A stretch of 64,000 nucleotides of DNA, from NCBI GenBank assembly GCA_964612145.1, contig CAZTBP010000004.1:1-64000 (forward strand), read 5' to 3'. The stretch is from JAGNLV01 sp964612145 (GTDB lineage Bacteria > Zixibacteria > MSB-5A5 > GN15 > FEB-12). Made by a program: the position numbers and the translations under genes. This document shows, in pieces, positions 53,088 through 61,154 of the stretch. Under the pieces are notes generated by a model, which did no database searches, was not told where the DNA came from, and was given only the letters and a program-made list of their open reading frames with translations. Position 1 is the stretch's first letter, and every line of letters starts with the position of its first letter.

Positions 53088-53160
53088 AGTCTATTCCTTC
53101 TTGCTGTACGACGTCGAGCTTAGGGTCGTCTAAGTACATTCTTGGTAAATCCCCGGCCGG

Positions 53161-53186
53161 GTGGCCCACGGCTTGCCGTGGGATCC
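53161..53186. repeat. short palindromic repeat, copy 3 (variant)
   Basis: GTGGCCCACGGCTTGCCGTGGGATCC: CCCACGGC-TT-GCCGTGGG is a perfect hairpin of the same design as copies 2 and 4 but with compensating base changes in both arms. Confidence 0.6.
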
Positions 53187-53285
53187 TCTCCTATCTAGAC
53201 GCACTAAACTCAATTTCGTCCATTTCCAAGGGCGCGGGCCGCACGCCCCGATACCAATTGTAACTCGACCATCGCCACTTGCCAG

Positions 53286-53320
53286 GGTGCCCCACCGCTT
53301 GCGGTGAGATCGGTCCGAAT
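53286..53320. repeat. short palindromic repeat, copy 4
   Basis: Begins GGTGCCCCACCGCTTGCGGT and ends GGTCCGAAT. The CACCGC-TT-GCGGTG core is a perfect hairpin. About 30 of 36 positions match copy 2. Confidence 0.6.
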
Positions 53321-53581
53321 AAATACTCACTCCCAGCCGACCACCACTCATGACACGTTCCTCTTCCAACCTGATATCTGCGCTCCTTCATGCTCACATC
53401 ATCGAATATATCATCCACCCTCAAATCCCCCAACTACAATTTCCACAGCACTTTGCTGCTGATCACGCCACCGCGCCCCTGTGTGACAGCCTGCCCAACC
53501 TATCAATCTGAAACAGGGGAGAGGAAACACCAGTGAAAACTAAAAGTACGAAACAAACCCAAACCCGCCATGTCCCGCAAA

Positions 53582-53650
53582 GTAGGGCAGAACTCTTTAG
53601 CAGTTCTGCCATCCCGCCCCCCGGCGGAACCACTCCGGGTTCCACCCTAC
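53582..53650. repeat. compound palindromic element (two hairpins inside an outer inverted repeat)
   Basis: Outer arms GTAGGG (53582-53587) and CCCTAC (53645-53650) enclose a perfect 9-bp hairpin GGCAGAACT/AGTTCTGCC (53586-53610) and a GGAACC/GGTTCC hairpin (53626-53643). The gap 53088-53723 holds this element and repeat copies 3 and 4, with no gene seen. Confidence 0.6.
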
Positions 53651-53723
53651 AACGCCCTGCCAAACCTTGTCCGCCGTGGCGAAACAAACCCATATCAATC
53701 ACCACACACCAACAACTTAACAC

Positions 53724-53750
53724 AAAAAGGCCCGCCGCAACCGACGGGCC
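53724..53750 (-). terminator. rho-independent terminator of the obgE-to-PGI operon
   Basis: On the minus strand GGCCCGTCG / CGGCGGGCC (one G-U pair) with a 4-nt loop is followed by TTTTT. It lies about 25 nt after the stop at 53777. Confidence 0.75.
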
Positions 53751-53776
53751 CTCCAAAGTCCAATACCCAACCGTGA

Positions 53777-54850
53777 CTACTTCGCCTGCGCCAACGCCTT
53801 CTTCAACGCCTCGATCACCTTCACCGGCGTCGGATTCACCTCATTCGCAATCGCCAGATAATACGACACGAAATCACCATGCTGAATCAGGCTGAACATC
53901 CGCTCCAGCGGACTCTCACCCCGCGAATGCACCTCGGTCACCTCGACATTGCGCTGACGGATAATCTCCGCCACAATGTTCATCCGCGCCCGCACCTGCG
54001 CGTGATCATCCATGTCACGCAGCATAATCACCGTCAGGTGCTCGGCGTGCTTGTCTATCAGCGGCGACCAGCCGACCAGCTCGTTGTGATTGCACTCCGG
54101 GAACTCGTTCCAGAACGCCAGCACCTTGGCGTTCTCACACAACTGCGCCTTCCACCGCTGACCGACCGCACTGGTCAGCGTCGGCCCGCTGTAGACGATA
54201 ACCATCTTGTCCTTGATCTTTTGCGCAAGGTTCTTCGCCGGATTGATCGTCGTCGAGTTGTCCTCGATATACTTCTCGCGGTACTTCTGGAGCTGCGGAA
54301 TGATCCGCTCGATATCTTTGATCACATTCTTGATCTGCTTGATCCGCTCCATGAACACCAGCACCAGTACAAAGAGGTACCCCAGCGCCGCCCGAGGCTG
54401 AAGCCCCTCGGGGATCTTCGCCATCGGTATGTCGTTGACTCCACACACATCTTCAAGCGACCCGCCGGTAGAAAGCGCCGCGATCATCGCTTTGCGCCCG
54501 ATCGCATCATCGACCGCCGAAAGCGTCTCCTCGGTATTGCCGCTGTAAGAACACGCAATCACCAGCGACTCATCATCGACATACTCCGGCAACGTGTAAT
54601 GCCGGCAGACTTCAACCGGAACCAGGAGATGCTTCCGAAGGTACGTGCGCATCAGGTCGCCGCCGATCGCGGATCCGCCCATGCCGACCACGACGATATT
54701 GTTGATACCGGTAAACCCGGCCTCGTCGAACTTCCACAGCTTGCCGATCTTCAACGCATCGACCATCTGCTCCGGAAAATCGAATATCCGATTGTACATG
54801 TTGTCAGGATCGTGGGCTCGTATTTGCTCTATATCATCGAGAATGTTCAA
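53777..54850 (-). CDS. bifunctional phosphoglucose/phosphomannose isomerase
   Basis: A 357-residue SIS-fold protein of the archaeal-type PGI/PMI family. The N-terminal SIS domain has 'NIVVVGMGGSAIGGDLMRTYL' (about 50-70) and 'IACSYSGNTEETLSA' (about 98-112), binding the sugar phosphate. The second half has 'MVIVYSGPTLTSAVGQRWKAQL' and 'NEFPECNHNELVGW', containing the catalytic Glu and His. It interconverts glucose-6-P or mannose-6-P with fructose-6-P. It is the last gene of the operon, 30 nt after ptsI, so control of sugar phosphates and the PTS carriers are linked by transcription. Confidence 0.92.
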   Translation of the reverse strand: MNILDDIEQIRAHDPDNMYNRIFDFPEQMVDALKIGKLWKFDEAGFTGINNIVVVGMGGSAIGGDLMRTYLRKHLLVPVEVCRHYTLPEYVDDESLVIACSYSGNTEETLSAVDDAIGRKAMIAALSTGGSLEDVCGVNDIPMAKIPEGLQPRAALGYLFVLVLVFMERIKQIKNVIKDIERIIPQLQKYREKYIEDNSTTINPAKNLAQKIKDKMVIVYSGPTLTSAVGQRWKAQLCENAKVLAFWNEFPECNHNELVGWSPLIDKHAEHLTVIMLRDMDDHAQVRARMNIVAEIIRQRNVEVTEVHSRGESPLERMFSLIQHGDFVSYYLAIANEVNPTPVKVIEALKKALAQAK

Positions 54851-54880
54851 CGTACGCCGTCCTCTCTCAGGTGCTTAATG

Positions 54881-56623
54881 TTACCTGTTTTCCAATGCGT
54901 CTCTGTAATCGCGAAGGCGATCAGTAACCGCCTTCAGCGAATTGCTGGCCATCACCGGCCCGACCAGATGCTTCACCAGCGTATAATCGATCCGGCTGAT
55001 AAACCGACAGATATCAACTATACGCGCCGGAGACATCGACAGCAAGTCAATATCCATGCCCAGCAGCAATGGCACAGCCAGCCGCTGTCCGGCCAGCTCG
55101 CCGCAGATAGTAACCGGAACTCCGGCGTTCTTACCCGCCTTAGCCGTGGTATAGACCAGATTCAACACTGCCGGGTGCAGCGGATTATACAAATGGGCAA
55201 CCTGCTTGTTCACCCGGTCGGCGGCCAGCGTGTATTGCGCTAAGTCGTTTGTGCCGATTGACATGAAGTCAACTTTGCGGGCCAGCGAATCGGCCATCAT
55301 CGCCGCCGCCGGCACCTCTATCATGATGCCGACCTGGATCGACTCATCAAACGCGATACCCTCGCGTCGAAGTTTCAGCTTCTCTTGCGAGATCAGCTTC
55401 TTGGCCTTGTCGACTTCCTCGATACCGGTGACCATCGGCAGCATAATCCGAAGGTTACCGCGCGCCGAGGCCCTCAACATCGCTCGGATTTGCGTCTTGA
55501 ACCTGTCGCGCATCTCCAGCATGACCCGGATTCCTCGAAGTCCCAGCGCCGGATTATCCTCGCGACCATACTCCTCCGAGCCGTACAGCTTGTCCCCGCC
55601 GAGATCAAACACGCGAAGCACCACCGGCAAATTGCCAAATGTCTTCGCAATCCGCGTATAGACCTCGACTTGTTCCTCTTCGGTCGGAAACGTCGAATTG
55701 GCCAAAAACAGGAACTCCGTTCGGTACAACCCGACCGGAATCTTCTGCTGCGCCAGGATTTCATCAGCCGGCCCCGGAAGCGTCAGGTTGGCGCCGATTG
55801 CAATCTCTTTCCCGTCCGCCGTCACCGGCGGCACCTGCGTGAGCTTCTTGATCCGCGTGATCAGCGTCGGACCCATGCGGCGCCGACGTTTCTGATATTC
55901 GGCCCGGGTTTTCTCGGTCGGGTTGACAATCACCTCGCCGGTGGTCCCGTCGAGAATAAGCTTGTCGTTGTTGTGAATTGATTTCCAGGCATCCTCGGCA
56001 ATTGCCACCGGCAGCATCAGCGACCGTGCGATCAACGCCATGTGCGAGTCGGCGCCGCTCTCGGCGACCACAAACCCAATCGCCTTGCGCTCCCGGTACG
56101 AGAGCACGTCGTTGGGGGAGAAGACCTTACCGACCATGATCGTATTTGGCGGCAGCCGCTTGGATTGTTTCCAGCGTCCCGACAACCTCGCCAGCACTTT
56201 GCTTGCGACAGACTCGATATCAATAGCCATCTGGCGCATGTACCGGTCCGGCGAGCTTTTTAGCGGAATCACTGCCTCCTGCACCATGGTGTGATATACA
56301 TACCCCGCGTTCAACCGGCGCCGCTTGATCTCACTTTTGACTTTCTTGAGAAATTCATAGTCCCCCGCAATCAACAACTGGGCATCGAAGATTTTGGCCA
56401 CAGGTCCCCCCACCTTGCGGATAGCTGCCTGGTGAATCTCGCGGAGATCCCCCAGCGTCAACTCGACCGCTTTTTCAAGTGCTTCGATCTCCTGGGGAAC
56501 TCGGGAAGCCGGAATGGGAATTTCTACTACCTGCGCCTCGCCCGGCAGCACTACCCGTGCGGTCCCGAGAACCAGCCCGCTGGAGATCGGCACGCCCTCT
56601 ATGACACGCTCAGTTGTCGTCAT
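54881..56623 (-). CDS. ptsI: PTS enzyme I (phosphoenolpyruvate-protein phosphotransferase)
   Basis: A 580-residue enzyme of normal length. The swivelling domain carries the phospho-accepting His194 in 'GADSHMALIARS'. The C-terminal PEP-binding barrel shows 'GLYRTEFLFLA', 'LRVFDLGGDKLYG', 'IMLPMVTGIEEV', 'IMIEVPAAAMMAD' and 'SIGTNDLAQYTLAADR', followed by 'VTICGELAG' with the catalytic Cys. It passes phosphate from PEP to HPr, encoded 73 nt upstream. No sugar-specific EII component lies in the window, so the pair may serve regulation or a distant permease. Confidence 0.93.
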   Translation of the reverse strand: MTTTERVIEGVPISSGLVLGTARVVLPGEAQVVEIPIPASRVPQEIEALEKAVELTLGDLREIHQAAIRKVGGPVAKIFDAQLLIAGDYEFLKKVKSEIKRRRLNAGYVYHTMVQEAVIPLKSSPDRYMRQMAIDIESVASKVLARLSGRWKQSKRLPPNTIMVGKVFSPNDVLSYRERKAIGFVVAESGADSHMALIARSLMLPVAIAEDAWKSIHNNDKLILDGTTGEVIVNPTEKTRAEYQKRRRRMGPTLITRIKKLTQVPPVTADGKEIAIGANLTLPGPADEILAQQKIPVGLYRTEFLFLANSTFPTEEEQVEVYTRIAKTFGNLPVVLRVFDLGGDKLYGSEEYGREDNPALGLRGIRVMLEMRDRFKTQIRAMLRASARGNLRIMLPMVTGIEEVDKAKKLISQEKLKLRREGIAFDESIQVGIMIEVPAAAMMADSLARKVDFMSIGTNDLAQYTLAADRVNKQVAHLYNPLHPAVLNLVYTTAKAGKNAGVPVTICGELAGQRLAVPLLLGMDIDLLSMSPARIVDICRFISRIDYTLVKHLVGPVMASNSLKAVTDRLRDYRDALENR

Positions 56624-56696
56624 GCCGGTTTAAGGCCCCTTTTCGGGACAATTTATAGAGTATAGGGGTGACGTTACACCTAAGGCAAGCGGAAAC

Positions 56697-56969
56697 TCAG
56701 TCGAATGCCTCGTTGAAGCCGGAGGCGATCACATCCTGAAGCGCCTTCAACGCCGCCTCCTCATCAGGACCATCGACCTCGATCTTAAGTTCGGACCCTT
56801 TCTCCGCTGCCAGCATCATCACACCCATGATCGACTTCCCATTGACCCGCAAGGAATCCTTGGAAAACCAGACCTCGGATTCAAACTGCGCAGCGGTTGT
56901 TACCAGCAGCGCCGACGGCCTCGCGTGGAGGCCGAGCTTATTGACTATAGTAGCAGTTCCGGTCAGCAT
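56697..56969 (-). CDS. ptsH: PTS phosphocarrier protein HPr
   Basis: A 90-residue HPr of standard length. His15 in 'NKLGLHARPSALLV' accepts phosphate from enzyme I. Ser46 in 'NGKSIMGVMMLAA' matches the regulatory site used by HPr kinase/phosphorylase, suggesting such control here; no kinase gene is in the window. The ATG overlaps the dprA stop by 7 nt, and ptsI follows, so translation is coupled along the operon. Confidence 0.93.
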   Translation of the reverse strand: MLTGTATIVNKLGLHARPSALLVTTAAQFESEVWFSKDSLRVNGKSIMGVMMLAAEKGSELKIEVDGPDEEAALKALQDVIASGFNEAFD

Positions 56970-58081
56970 GAGTATTCATCGGCCAACATAAAGCGTTTTC
57001 CGGACAATTCAAGAACAACTCCCTTCAGCTCCAGCGCCAAAAGAAATTGGCTCAGTTCCGGAATCGAAAGATCAGCCAGCCGGGAAAGCTCATCGATCTG
57101 CATCGGCCCGCCGGCAACATGAGCCAGAATCTGCTTTTCAACGTCGGTTAAATCCGGGCGGGCGTTGTGCCGTTGCACGAGCACTTCGCCCTTGAGCGAT
57201 GGCAGGTCCGCAAAAATATCATCAGCCGATGTTACCAGCGTCGCCCCCTGCTTCAGAAGCTGATTGCAGCCGATACTCATCTGCGAGCCGGGCGATCCCG
57301 GCACCGCAAACACCGTCCGCCCCTGCTCAAGCGCATGGCTTGCCGTAATCAGCGCTCCGGACCGCTGCCCGGCCTCAACCACCACCACCCCGGCCGAAAG
57401 CCCCGAGATAATCCGGTTGCGCTCCGGGAAAAACGCCTTGTCCGGCGATGTCCCCGGGAAGTACTCGGAAAACACGCAACCGGCCTGCTTGATCTTTTCC
57501 GCCAATCCGCGGTTCGTTTTCGGATACACGATATCCAGCGAATTGCCCCAGACCGCGATCGTTTTTCCGCCGCCGTCGATCGCCCCGTGATGCGCCGCCG
57601 TATCGATTCCGTCCGCCATACCGGACACCACCACGACCCCCTGCTCAGCCAGCTGCCGCGCCAGTGTCGCCGCAAACACCCGGCCCGCCTCGGTTGGACG
57701 GCGCGTCCCGACTATCCCGATCATCCGCTCCTCCGGATCAATAGCCTTACCCGCCCGGAAAAGTATCGGCGGCGGCTGATTGATATTGGCCAGAGCAGTT
57801 GGATATTCGTCATCCGAGGGAAACAACACCGCCCAGCCCAGCCTGTCGATCTGCCCGGCAATCCTCTCCGCCTCAGACTGATCAGTACTGCTTTTGATTG
57901 TTGTCGCCTGCGCTTCCGAGATGCCCGACACCGACGAAAGCTGCTGCACCGTGGCATCCCGCACGGCCGAGACTGATCCAAACATCCGCGTCAGCTTGAT
58001 AAGCCGCCCCCGGCCCACACCGGGAATCAACAGCAGGGCAATGGTTTCTACTATCCGCTTATGTCGTTCGTTGTCGGTCAA
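56963..58081 (-). CDS. dprA: DNA processing protein DprA
   Basis: A 372-residue DprA/Smf protein. An N-terminal SAM-like helix-hairpin region (about 12-75, 'LLIPGVGRGRLIKL', 'SSVSGISEAQATTI') is followed by the Rossmann-like core ('IGIVGTRRPTEAGR', 'VVVSGMADGIDTAAHHGAI', 'SEYFPGTSPDKAFFPERNRII', 'VVVVEAGQRSGALITASHALEQGR'). A C-terminal winged-helix-like segment (about 310-365) closes it. It loads RecA on incoming single-stranded DNA in natural transformation. The start lies 23 nt inside the end of obgE. Confidence 0.93.
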   Translation of the reverse strand: MTDNERHKRIVETIALLLIPGVGRGRLIKLTRMFGSVSAVRDATVQQLSSVSGISEAQATTIKSSTDQSEAERIAGQIDRLGWAVLFPSDDEYPTALANINQPPPILFRAGKAIDPEERMIGIVGTRRPTEAGRVFAATLARQLAEQGVVVVSGMADGIDTAAHHGAIDGGGKTIAVWGNSLDIVYPKTNRGLAEKIKQAGCVFSEYFPGTSPDKAFFPERNRIISGLSAGVVVVEAGQRSGALITASHALEQGRTVFAVPGSPGSQMSIGCNQLLKQGATLVTSADDIFADLPSLKGEVLVQRHNARPDLTDVEKQILAHVAGGPMQIDELSRLADLSIPELSQFLLALELKGVVLELSGKRFMLADEYSC

Positions 58082-59045
58082 GGGTCCGTTCTATCGCCTG
58101 GAGAAATTGGTCTGCTCCCTTACGGCTCATCGCCGAAAGATAAATATAGTGGTCGGGCCACTCCTGTGAAACCTCTTTTAGATCACTTTCAGTCACCGTA
58201 TCGACCTTGGTGATGACGACCAGCGACGGCCTCCGCACCAGTTCGTTGTCGTACTGTGCCAGCTCCGCCCTGAGCGTTTCAAAGGTTTCCTGAACATCGA
58301 TATCATTCAGATCGATCACGTACACAATCACACCGGTCCGCTGGATATGACGCAGAAACTGGTGTCCCAGCCCTTTGCCCTCGGACGCTCCCTCAATCAG
58401 ACCGGGAATGTCAGCCATCACACACGATTTATACTCGCGCAGCCGGACAATGCCGAGATTGGGCTGCAGCGTTGTAAACGGATAATCGGCGATTTTGGGC
58501 CGTGCCGCCGAGAATGTCGCCAGGATTGTTGATTTCCCGGCATTCGGCAGACCAACCAGACCAACATCGGCCAGCAGCTTGAGTTCCAGCCCGAGCCGTC
58601 GCGACTCACCGGGCTTGCCGTCGGTAGCCTTACGCGGCGCCTGGTTGGTCGGCGACTTGAAATGGTCGTTGCCCAGCCCGCCTTTGCCGCCCCGGGCAAG
58701 CACCATACGGGCACCGGCTTCATCGAGATCCCCGATTATATCATCCGTATCGAGGTCCTTGATGACCGTTCCTACCGGCAGCCGCAACTCAACATCTTCG
58801 CCCGACTTCCCGGTCTTCAGACCACCCGACCCGGGCTGGCCGTTCGTGGCCTTGTAATGCCGTCGGTACCGGTAGTCCAGCAGCGTCGTCAGCTGCGGAT
58901 CGGCTACCGCGACAACATCACCCCCACGACCCCCATCGCCGCCGTCCGGTCCGCCTTTGGGAATGAACTTCTCGCGGTGAAACGATACACAGCCGTGACC
59001 GCCGTTGCCGCCGGTGACTTCAATTTCAACATAATCGACAAACAT
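58059..59045 (-). CDS. obgE: Obg family ribosome-associated GTPase
   Basis: ATG 59045 is the family start (MFVDYVEIEVTGGNGG); an open extension to 59162 is Arg-rich and out of character. The 328-residue protein has the glycine-rich OBG fold (about 1-158, 'FIPKGGPDGGDGGRGG'). The GTPase domain shows G1 'GLPNAGKST', G3 'DIPGLIEGASEGKGLG' and G4 'VITKVDTV'. The C-terminal extension seen in some Obg proteins is missing. It acts in 50S ribosome assembly and stress control. It is the first gene of the operon; the likely leader contains direct repeats at 59083-59125. Confidence 0.93.
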   Translation of the reverse strand: MFVDYVEIEVTGGNGGHGCVSFHREKFIPKGGPDGGDGGRGGDVVAVADPQLTTLLDYRYRRHYKATNGQPGSGGLKTGKSGEDVELRLPVGTVIKDLDTDDIIGDLDEAGARMVLARGGKGGLGNDHFKSPTNQAPRKATDGKPGESRRLGLELKLLADVGLVGLPNAGKSTILATFSAARPKIADYPFTTLQPNLGIVRLREYKSCVMADIPGLIEGASEGKGLGHQFLRHIQRTGVIVYVIDLNDIDVQETFETLRAELAQYDNELVRRPSLVVITKVDTVTESDLKEVSQEWPDHYIYLSAMSRKGADQFLQAIERTLDRQRTT

Positions 59046-59082
59046 CAGGGGAATATCACCTATTGCGACCCATAAGTCAAAC

Positions 59083-59125
59083 GGCCTCCGATGCCTTGTC
59101 AAGGGCCTCCGATGCCTCCGATGCC
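59083..59125. repeat. direct repeats upstream of obgE
   Basis: GGCCTCCGATGCC occurs at 59083-59095 and 59104-59116, with a further TCCGATGCC directly after (59117-59125). The stretch 59046-59273 between obgE and the divergent phosphoesterase gene shows no other clear element. Confidence 0.7.
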
Positions 59126-59273
59126 GAGTTATTGATGTCACAGCCGACAGCGGCGGCGACACCCGAAGAGTCCAAACATAATTCTCACTTTTCTCACGGT
59201 CCGGTTTATGCTATGCTTGAGTGTTCAACGAAGACCCTAAAATGCGACCAAAGCAATTATCCGACGGATACTC

Positions 59274-61148
59274 ATGAAACATCTTCTTTATATCCTCACT
59301 CTGACCGCAATCGCGGCCACAATCGCTAAAGCGAACGACGTACCCGCGGTTCACCATAACATTTTCTACAAACCCGACGGCAGCCTGGTGTACGTAACAC
59401 CCGAAGGCGACACCATCCCGGCCCAACCCGAAACCGAGACCATCACACTCGATGCCATGCGCTCCATGCCGGTTGGCACCGAAGAAGGGCTGTTGTTCGA
59501 ACTAATCGGCCCTGAATTTAACGGGACCATCTACTACGGCAGTATCCCCCAGACCAGCGACGTTCGCTATCCCTGCACCATTCTCTTTCGGAGTGCGACA
59601 ATTGACAGCGGTCGGGCCCATATTGATATCAAGAACCGCATGGTCGGTAAATACGATATCCTCGGCTGGCAGAAAACGGGCCGCCTGCATCTCGGTTACC
59701 GCATCAAAGACGAGTCCGGCCTGCTGCTCTACGACGGCCGCCTTCGCCTGACAGGCACCGGCCCCTTCACGGTGGACACGTCCATTATCGAAGGCCCCTT
59801 CATAAATCTCGTCACCCACAATAGTGCCGTCGTGTCGTTTACCACCAATGTGTCCGCCCGGTGCACGGTGCGAGTCGGTGACCGCATGTTTTCCGATTTG
59901 ACACCGACGCTACACCACGAAATTGCCCTGACCGATCTGGCCCCCAACCTCCGGCACAAATATACCGTCATCGCCGGTCCATACAAAGAAACCTACGACT
60001 TCCGCACCGCTCCCAAGCCCGGTTCGCGGCTCCCGTTCACCTTTGCCTACGCCTCTGACGGTCGCGGCAACTACGGCGGCGGCGAACGAAATTTGCGCGG
60101 GGTCAACGCATACATCCTCAAAAAGATCGGGGCCATTTCAGCGCAAAAAGACATCGCCTTCTTCCAATTCACCGGCGACCTGATCGACGGCTACACCAAC
60201 AGCGAGGGCCGGATCAACCTCGAATACGCCAACTGGAAAAGGACTATCGAACCGTTCGCCCACTACATTCCTTATATAGCCGCCTTTGGCAACCACGAGG
60301 TTCTTGTTCATATCTTCCCGACCGAAAAAGGCCGTGTCCGGGTCAACAAGTTTCCGTACGAAACGCATTCCTCGGAAGTCGTCTTCGCTCGCAATTTCGT
60401 GAACCCGCACATGGGACCGGCCTCTGAAGACGGCACCGAATACGACCCCGACCCGAAGACAACCGACTTTCCGCCATACGACGAAACCGTCTTTTACTAC
60501 TCCTGGGATAACATCGCGATGGTTGTACTCAACTCGAACTACTGGTTCGCGCCATCAATAGAATGGGAACCCTCCACCGGCGGTAATCTTCATGGCTACA
60601 TTATGGACCGGCAGCTGGCCTGGCTGCGGGAAACCCTCGGTATGCTCGAGGAAAACGACGACATCGATCACGTCTTCGTGACTTTCCACACCCCCGTATT
60701 CCCGAACGGCGGTCATGTCGACGACGACATGTGGTACTCCGGCAGCAATGATCCCAGACCGACTATCGCCGGCACGCCGGTCTCCACAGGCATCATCGAA
60801 CGCCGCGATCAATTACTGGAAATCATCATGCACCACAGCAGCAAAGTAAAAGCGACCCTCACCGGCGACGAACACAACTACAGCCTGCTGAAAGTCACCG
60901 CCGACATGCCGATGTACCCCGACGGCTGGGGCGGTCCCCGGCTGGATTCGATCCGCGAGTTCTGGCACATCAACAACGGCGCCGCCGGGGCACCCTATTA
61001 CGGTCGCGAGGAGACGCCGTGGGGGGACCATGTCCTGAAATTCTCAACCCAGAACGCCGTTGTGTTCTTCCGTGTCGATGGAAACAGAGTACTGGTCGAA
61101 GTGATCAACCCGGATACCCTCGAGCTAATCGACAAATTCGAACTGTAG
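59274..61148 (+). CDS. secreted purple-acid-phosphatase-like metallophosphoesterase
   Basis: A 624-residue exported protein with a signal peptide (about 1-20). A fibronectin III-like domain (about 165-245, 'AVVSFTTNVSARCTV') is followed by a calcineurin-like phosphoesterase domain (about 250-620). Metal-binding blocks are 'YASDGRGN' (about 258-265), 'TGDLID' (Gly301-Asp302), 'FGNHEVL' (Asn340-His341), 'TFHTPVF' (His472) and 'LTGDEHNY' (Asp532-His534). In the last block the usual first His of GHxH is Asp, so one metal ligand may have changed. It likely hydrolyses extracellular phosphate esters. The stop lies 6 nt from that of the convergent gene. Confidence 0.88.
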   Translation: MKHLLYILTLTAIAATIAKANDVPAVHHNIFYKPDGSLVYVTPEGDTIPAQPETETITLDAMRSMPVGTEEGLLFELIGPEFNGTIYYGSIPQTSDVRYPCTILFRSATIDSGRAHIDIKNRMVGKYDILGWQKTGRLHLGYRIKDESGLLLYDGRLRLTGTGPFTVDTSIIEGPFINLVTHNSAVVSFTTNVSARCTVRVGDRMFSDLTPTLHHEIALTDLAPNLRHKYTVIAGPYKETYDFRTAPKPGSRLPFTFAYASDGRGNYGGGERNLRGVNAYILKKIGAISAQKDIAFFQFTGDLIDGYTNSEGRINLEYANWKRTIEPFAHYIPYIAAFGNHEVLVHIFPTEKGRVRVNKFPYETHSSEVVFARNFVNPHMGPASEDGTEYDPDPKTTDFPPYDETVFYYSWDNIAMVVLNSNYWFAPSIEWEPSTGGNLHGYIMDRQLAWLRETLGMLEENDDIDHVFVTFHTPVFPNGGHVDDDMWYSGSNDPRPTIAGTPVSTGIIERRDQLLEIIMHHSSKVKATLTGDEHNYSLLKVTADMPMYPDGWGGPRLDSIREFWHINNGAAGAPYYGREETPWGDHVLKFSTQNAVVFFRVDGNRVLVEVINPDTLELIDKFEL

Positions 61149-61154
61149 GCTACG

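Noticed and set aside
53879..55243. 454-codon plus-strand frame over PGI/PMI and ptsI
   Set aside because: It spans two well-identified minus-strand genes and the gap between them; Arg/His-rich shadow.
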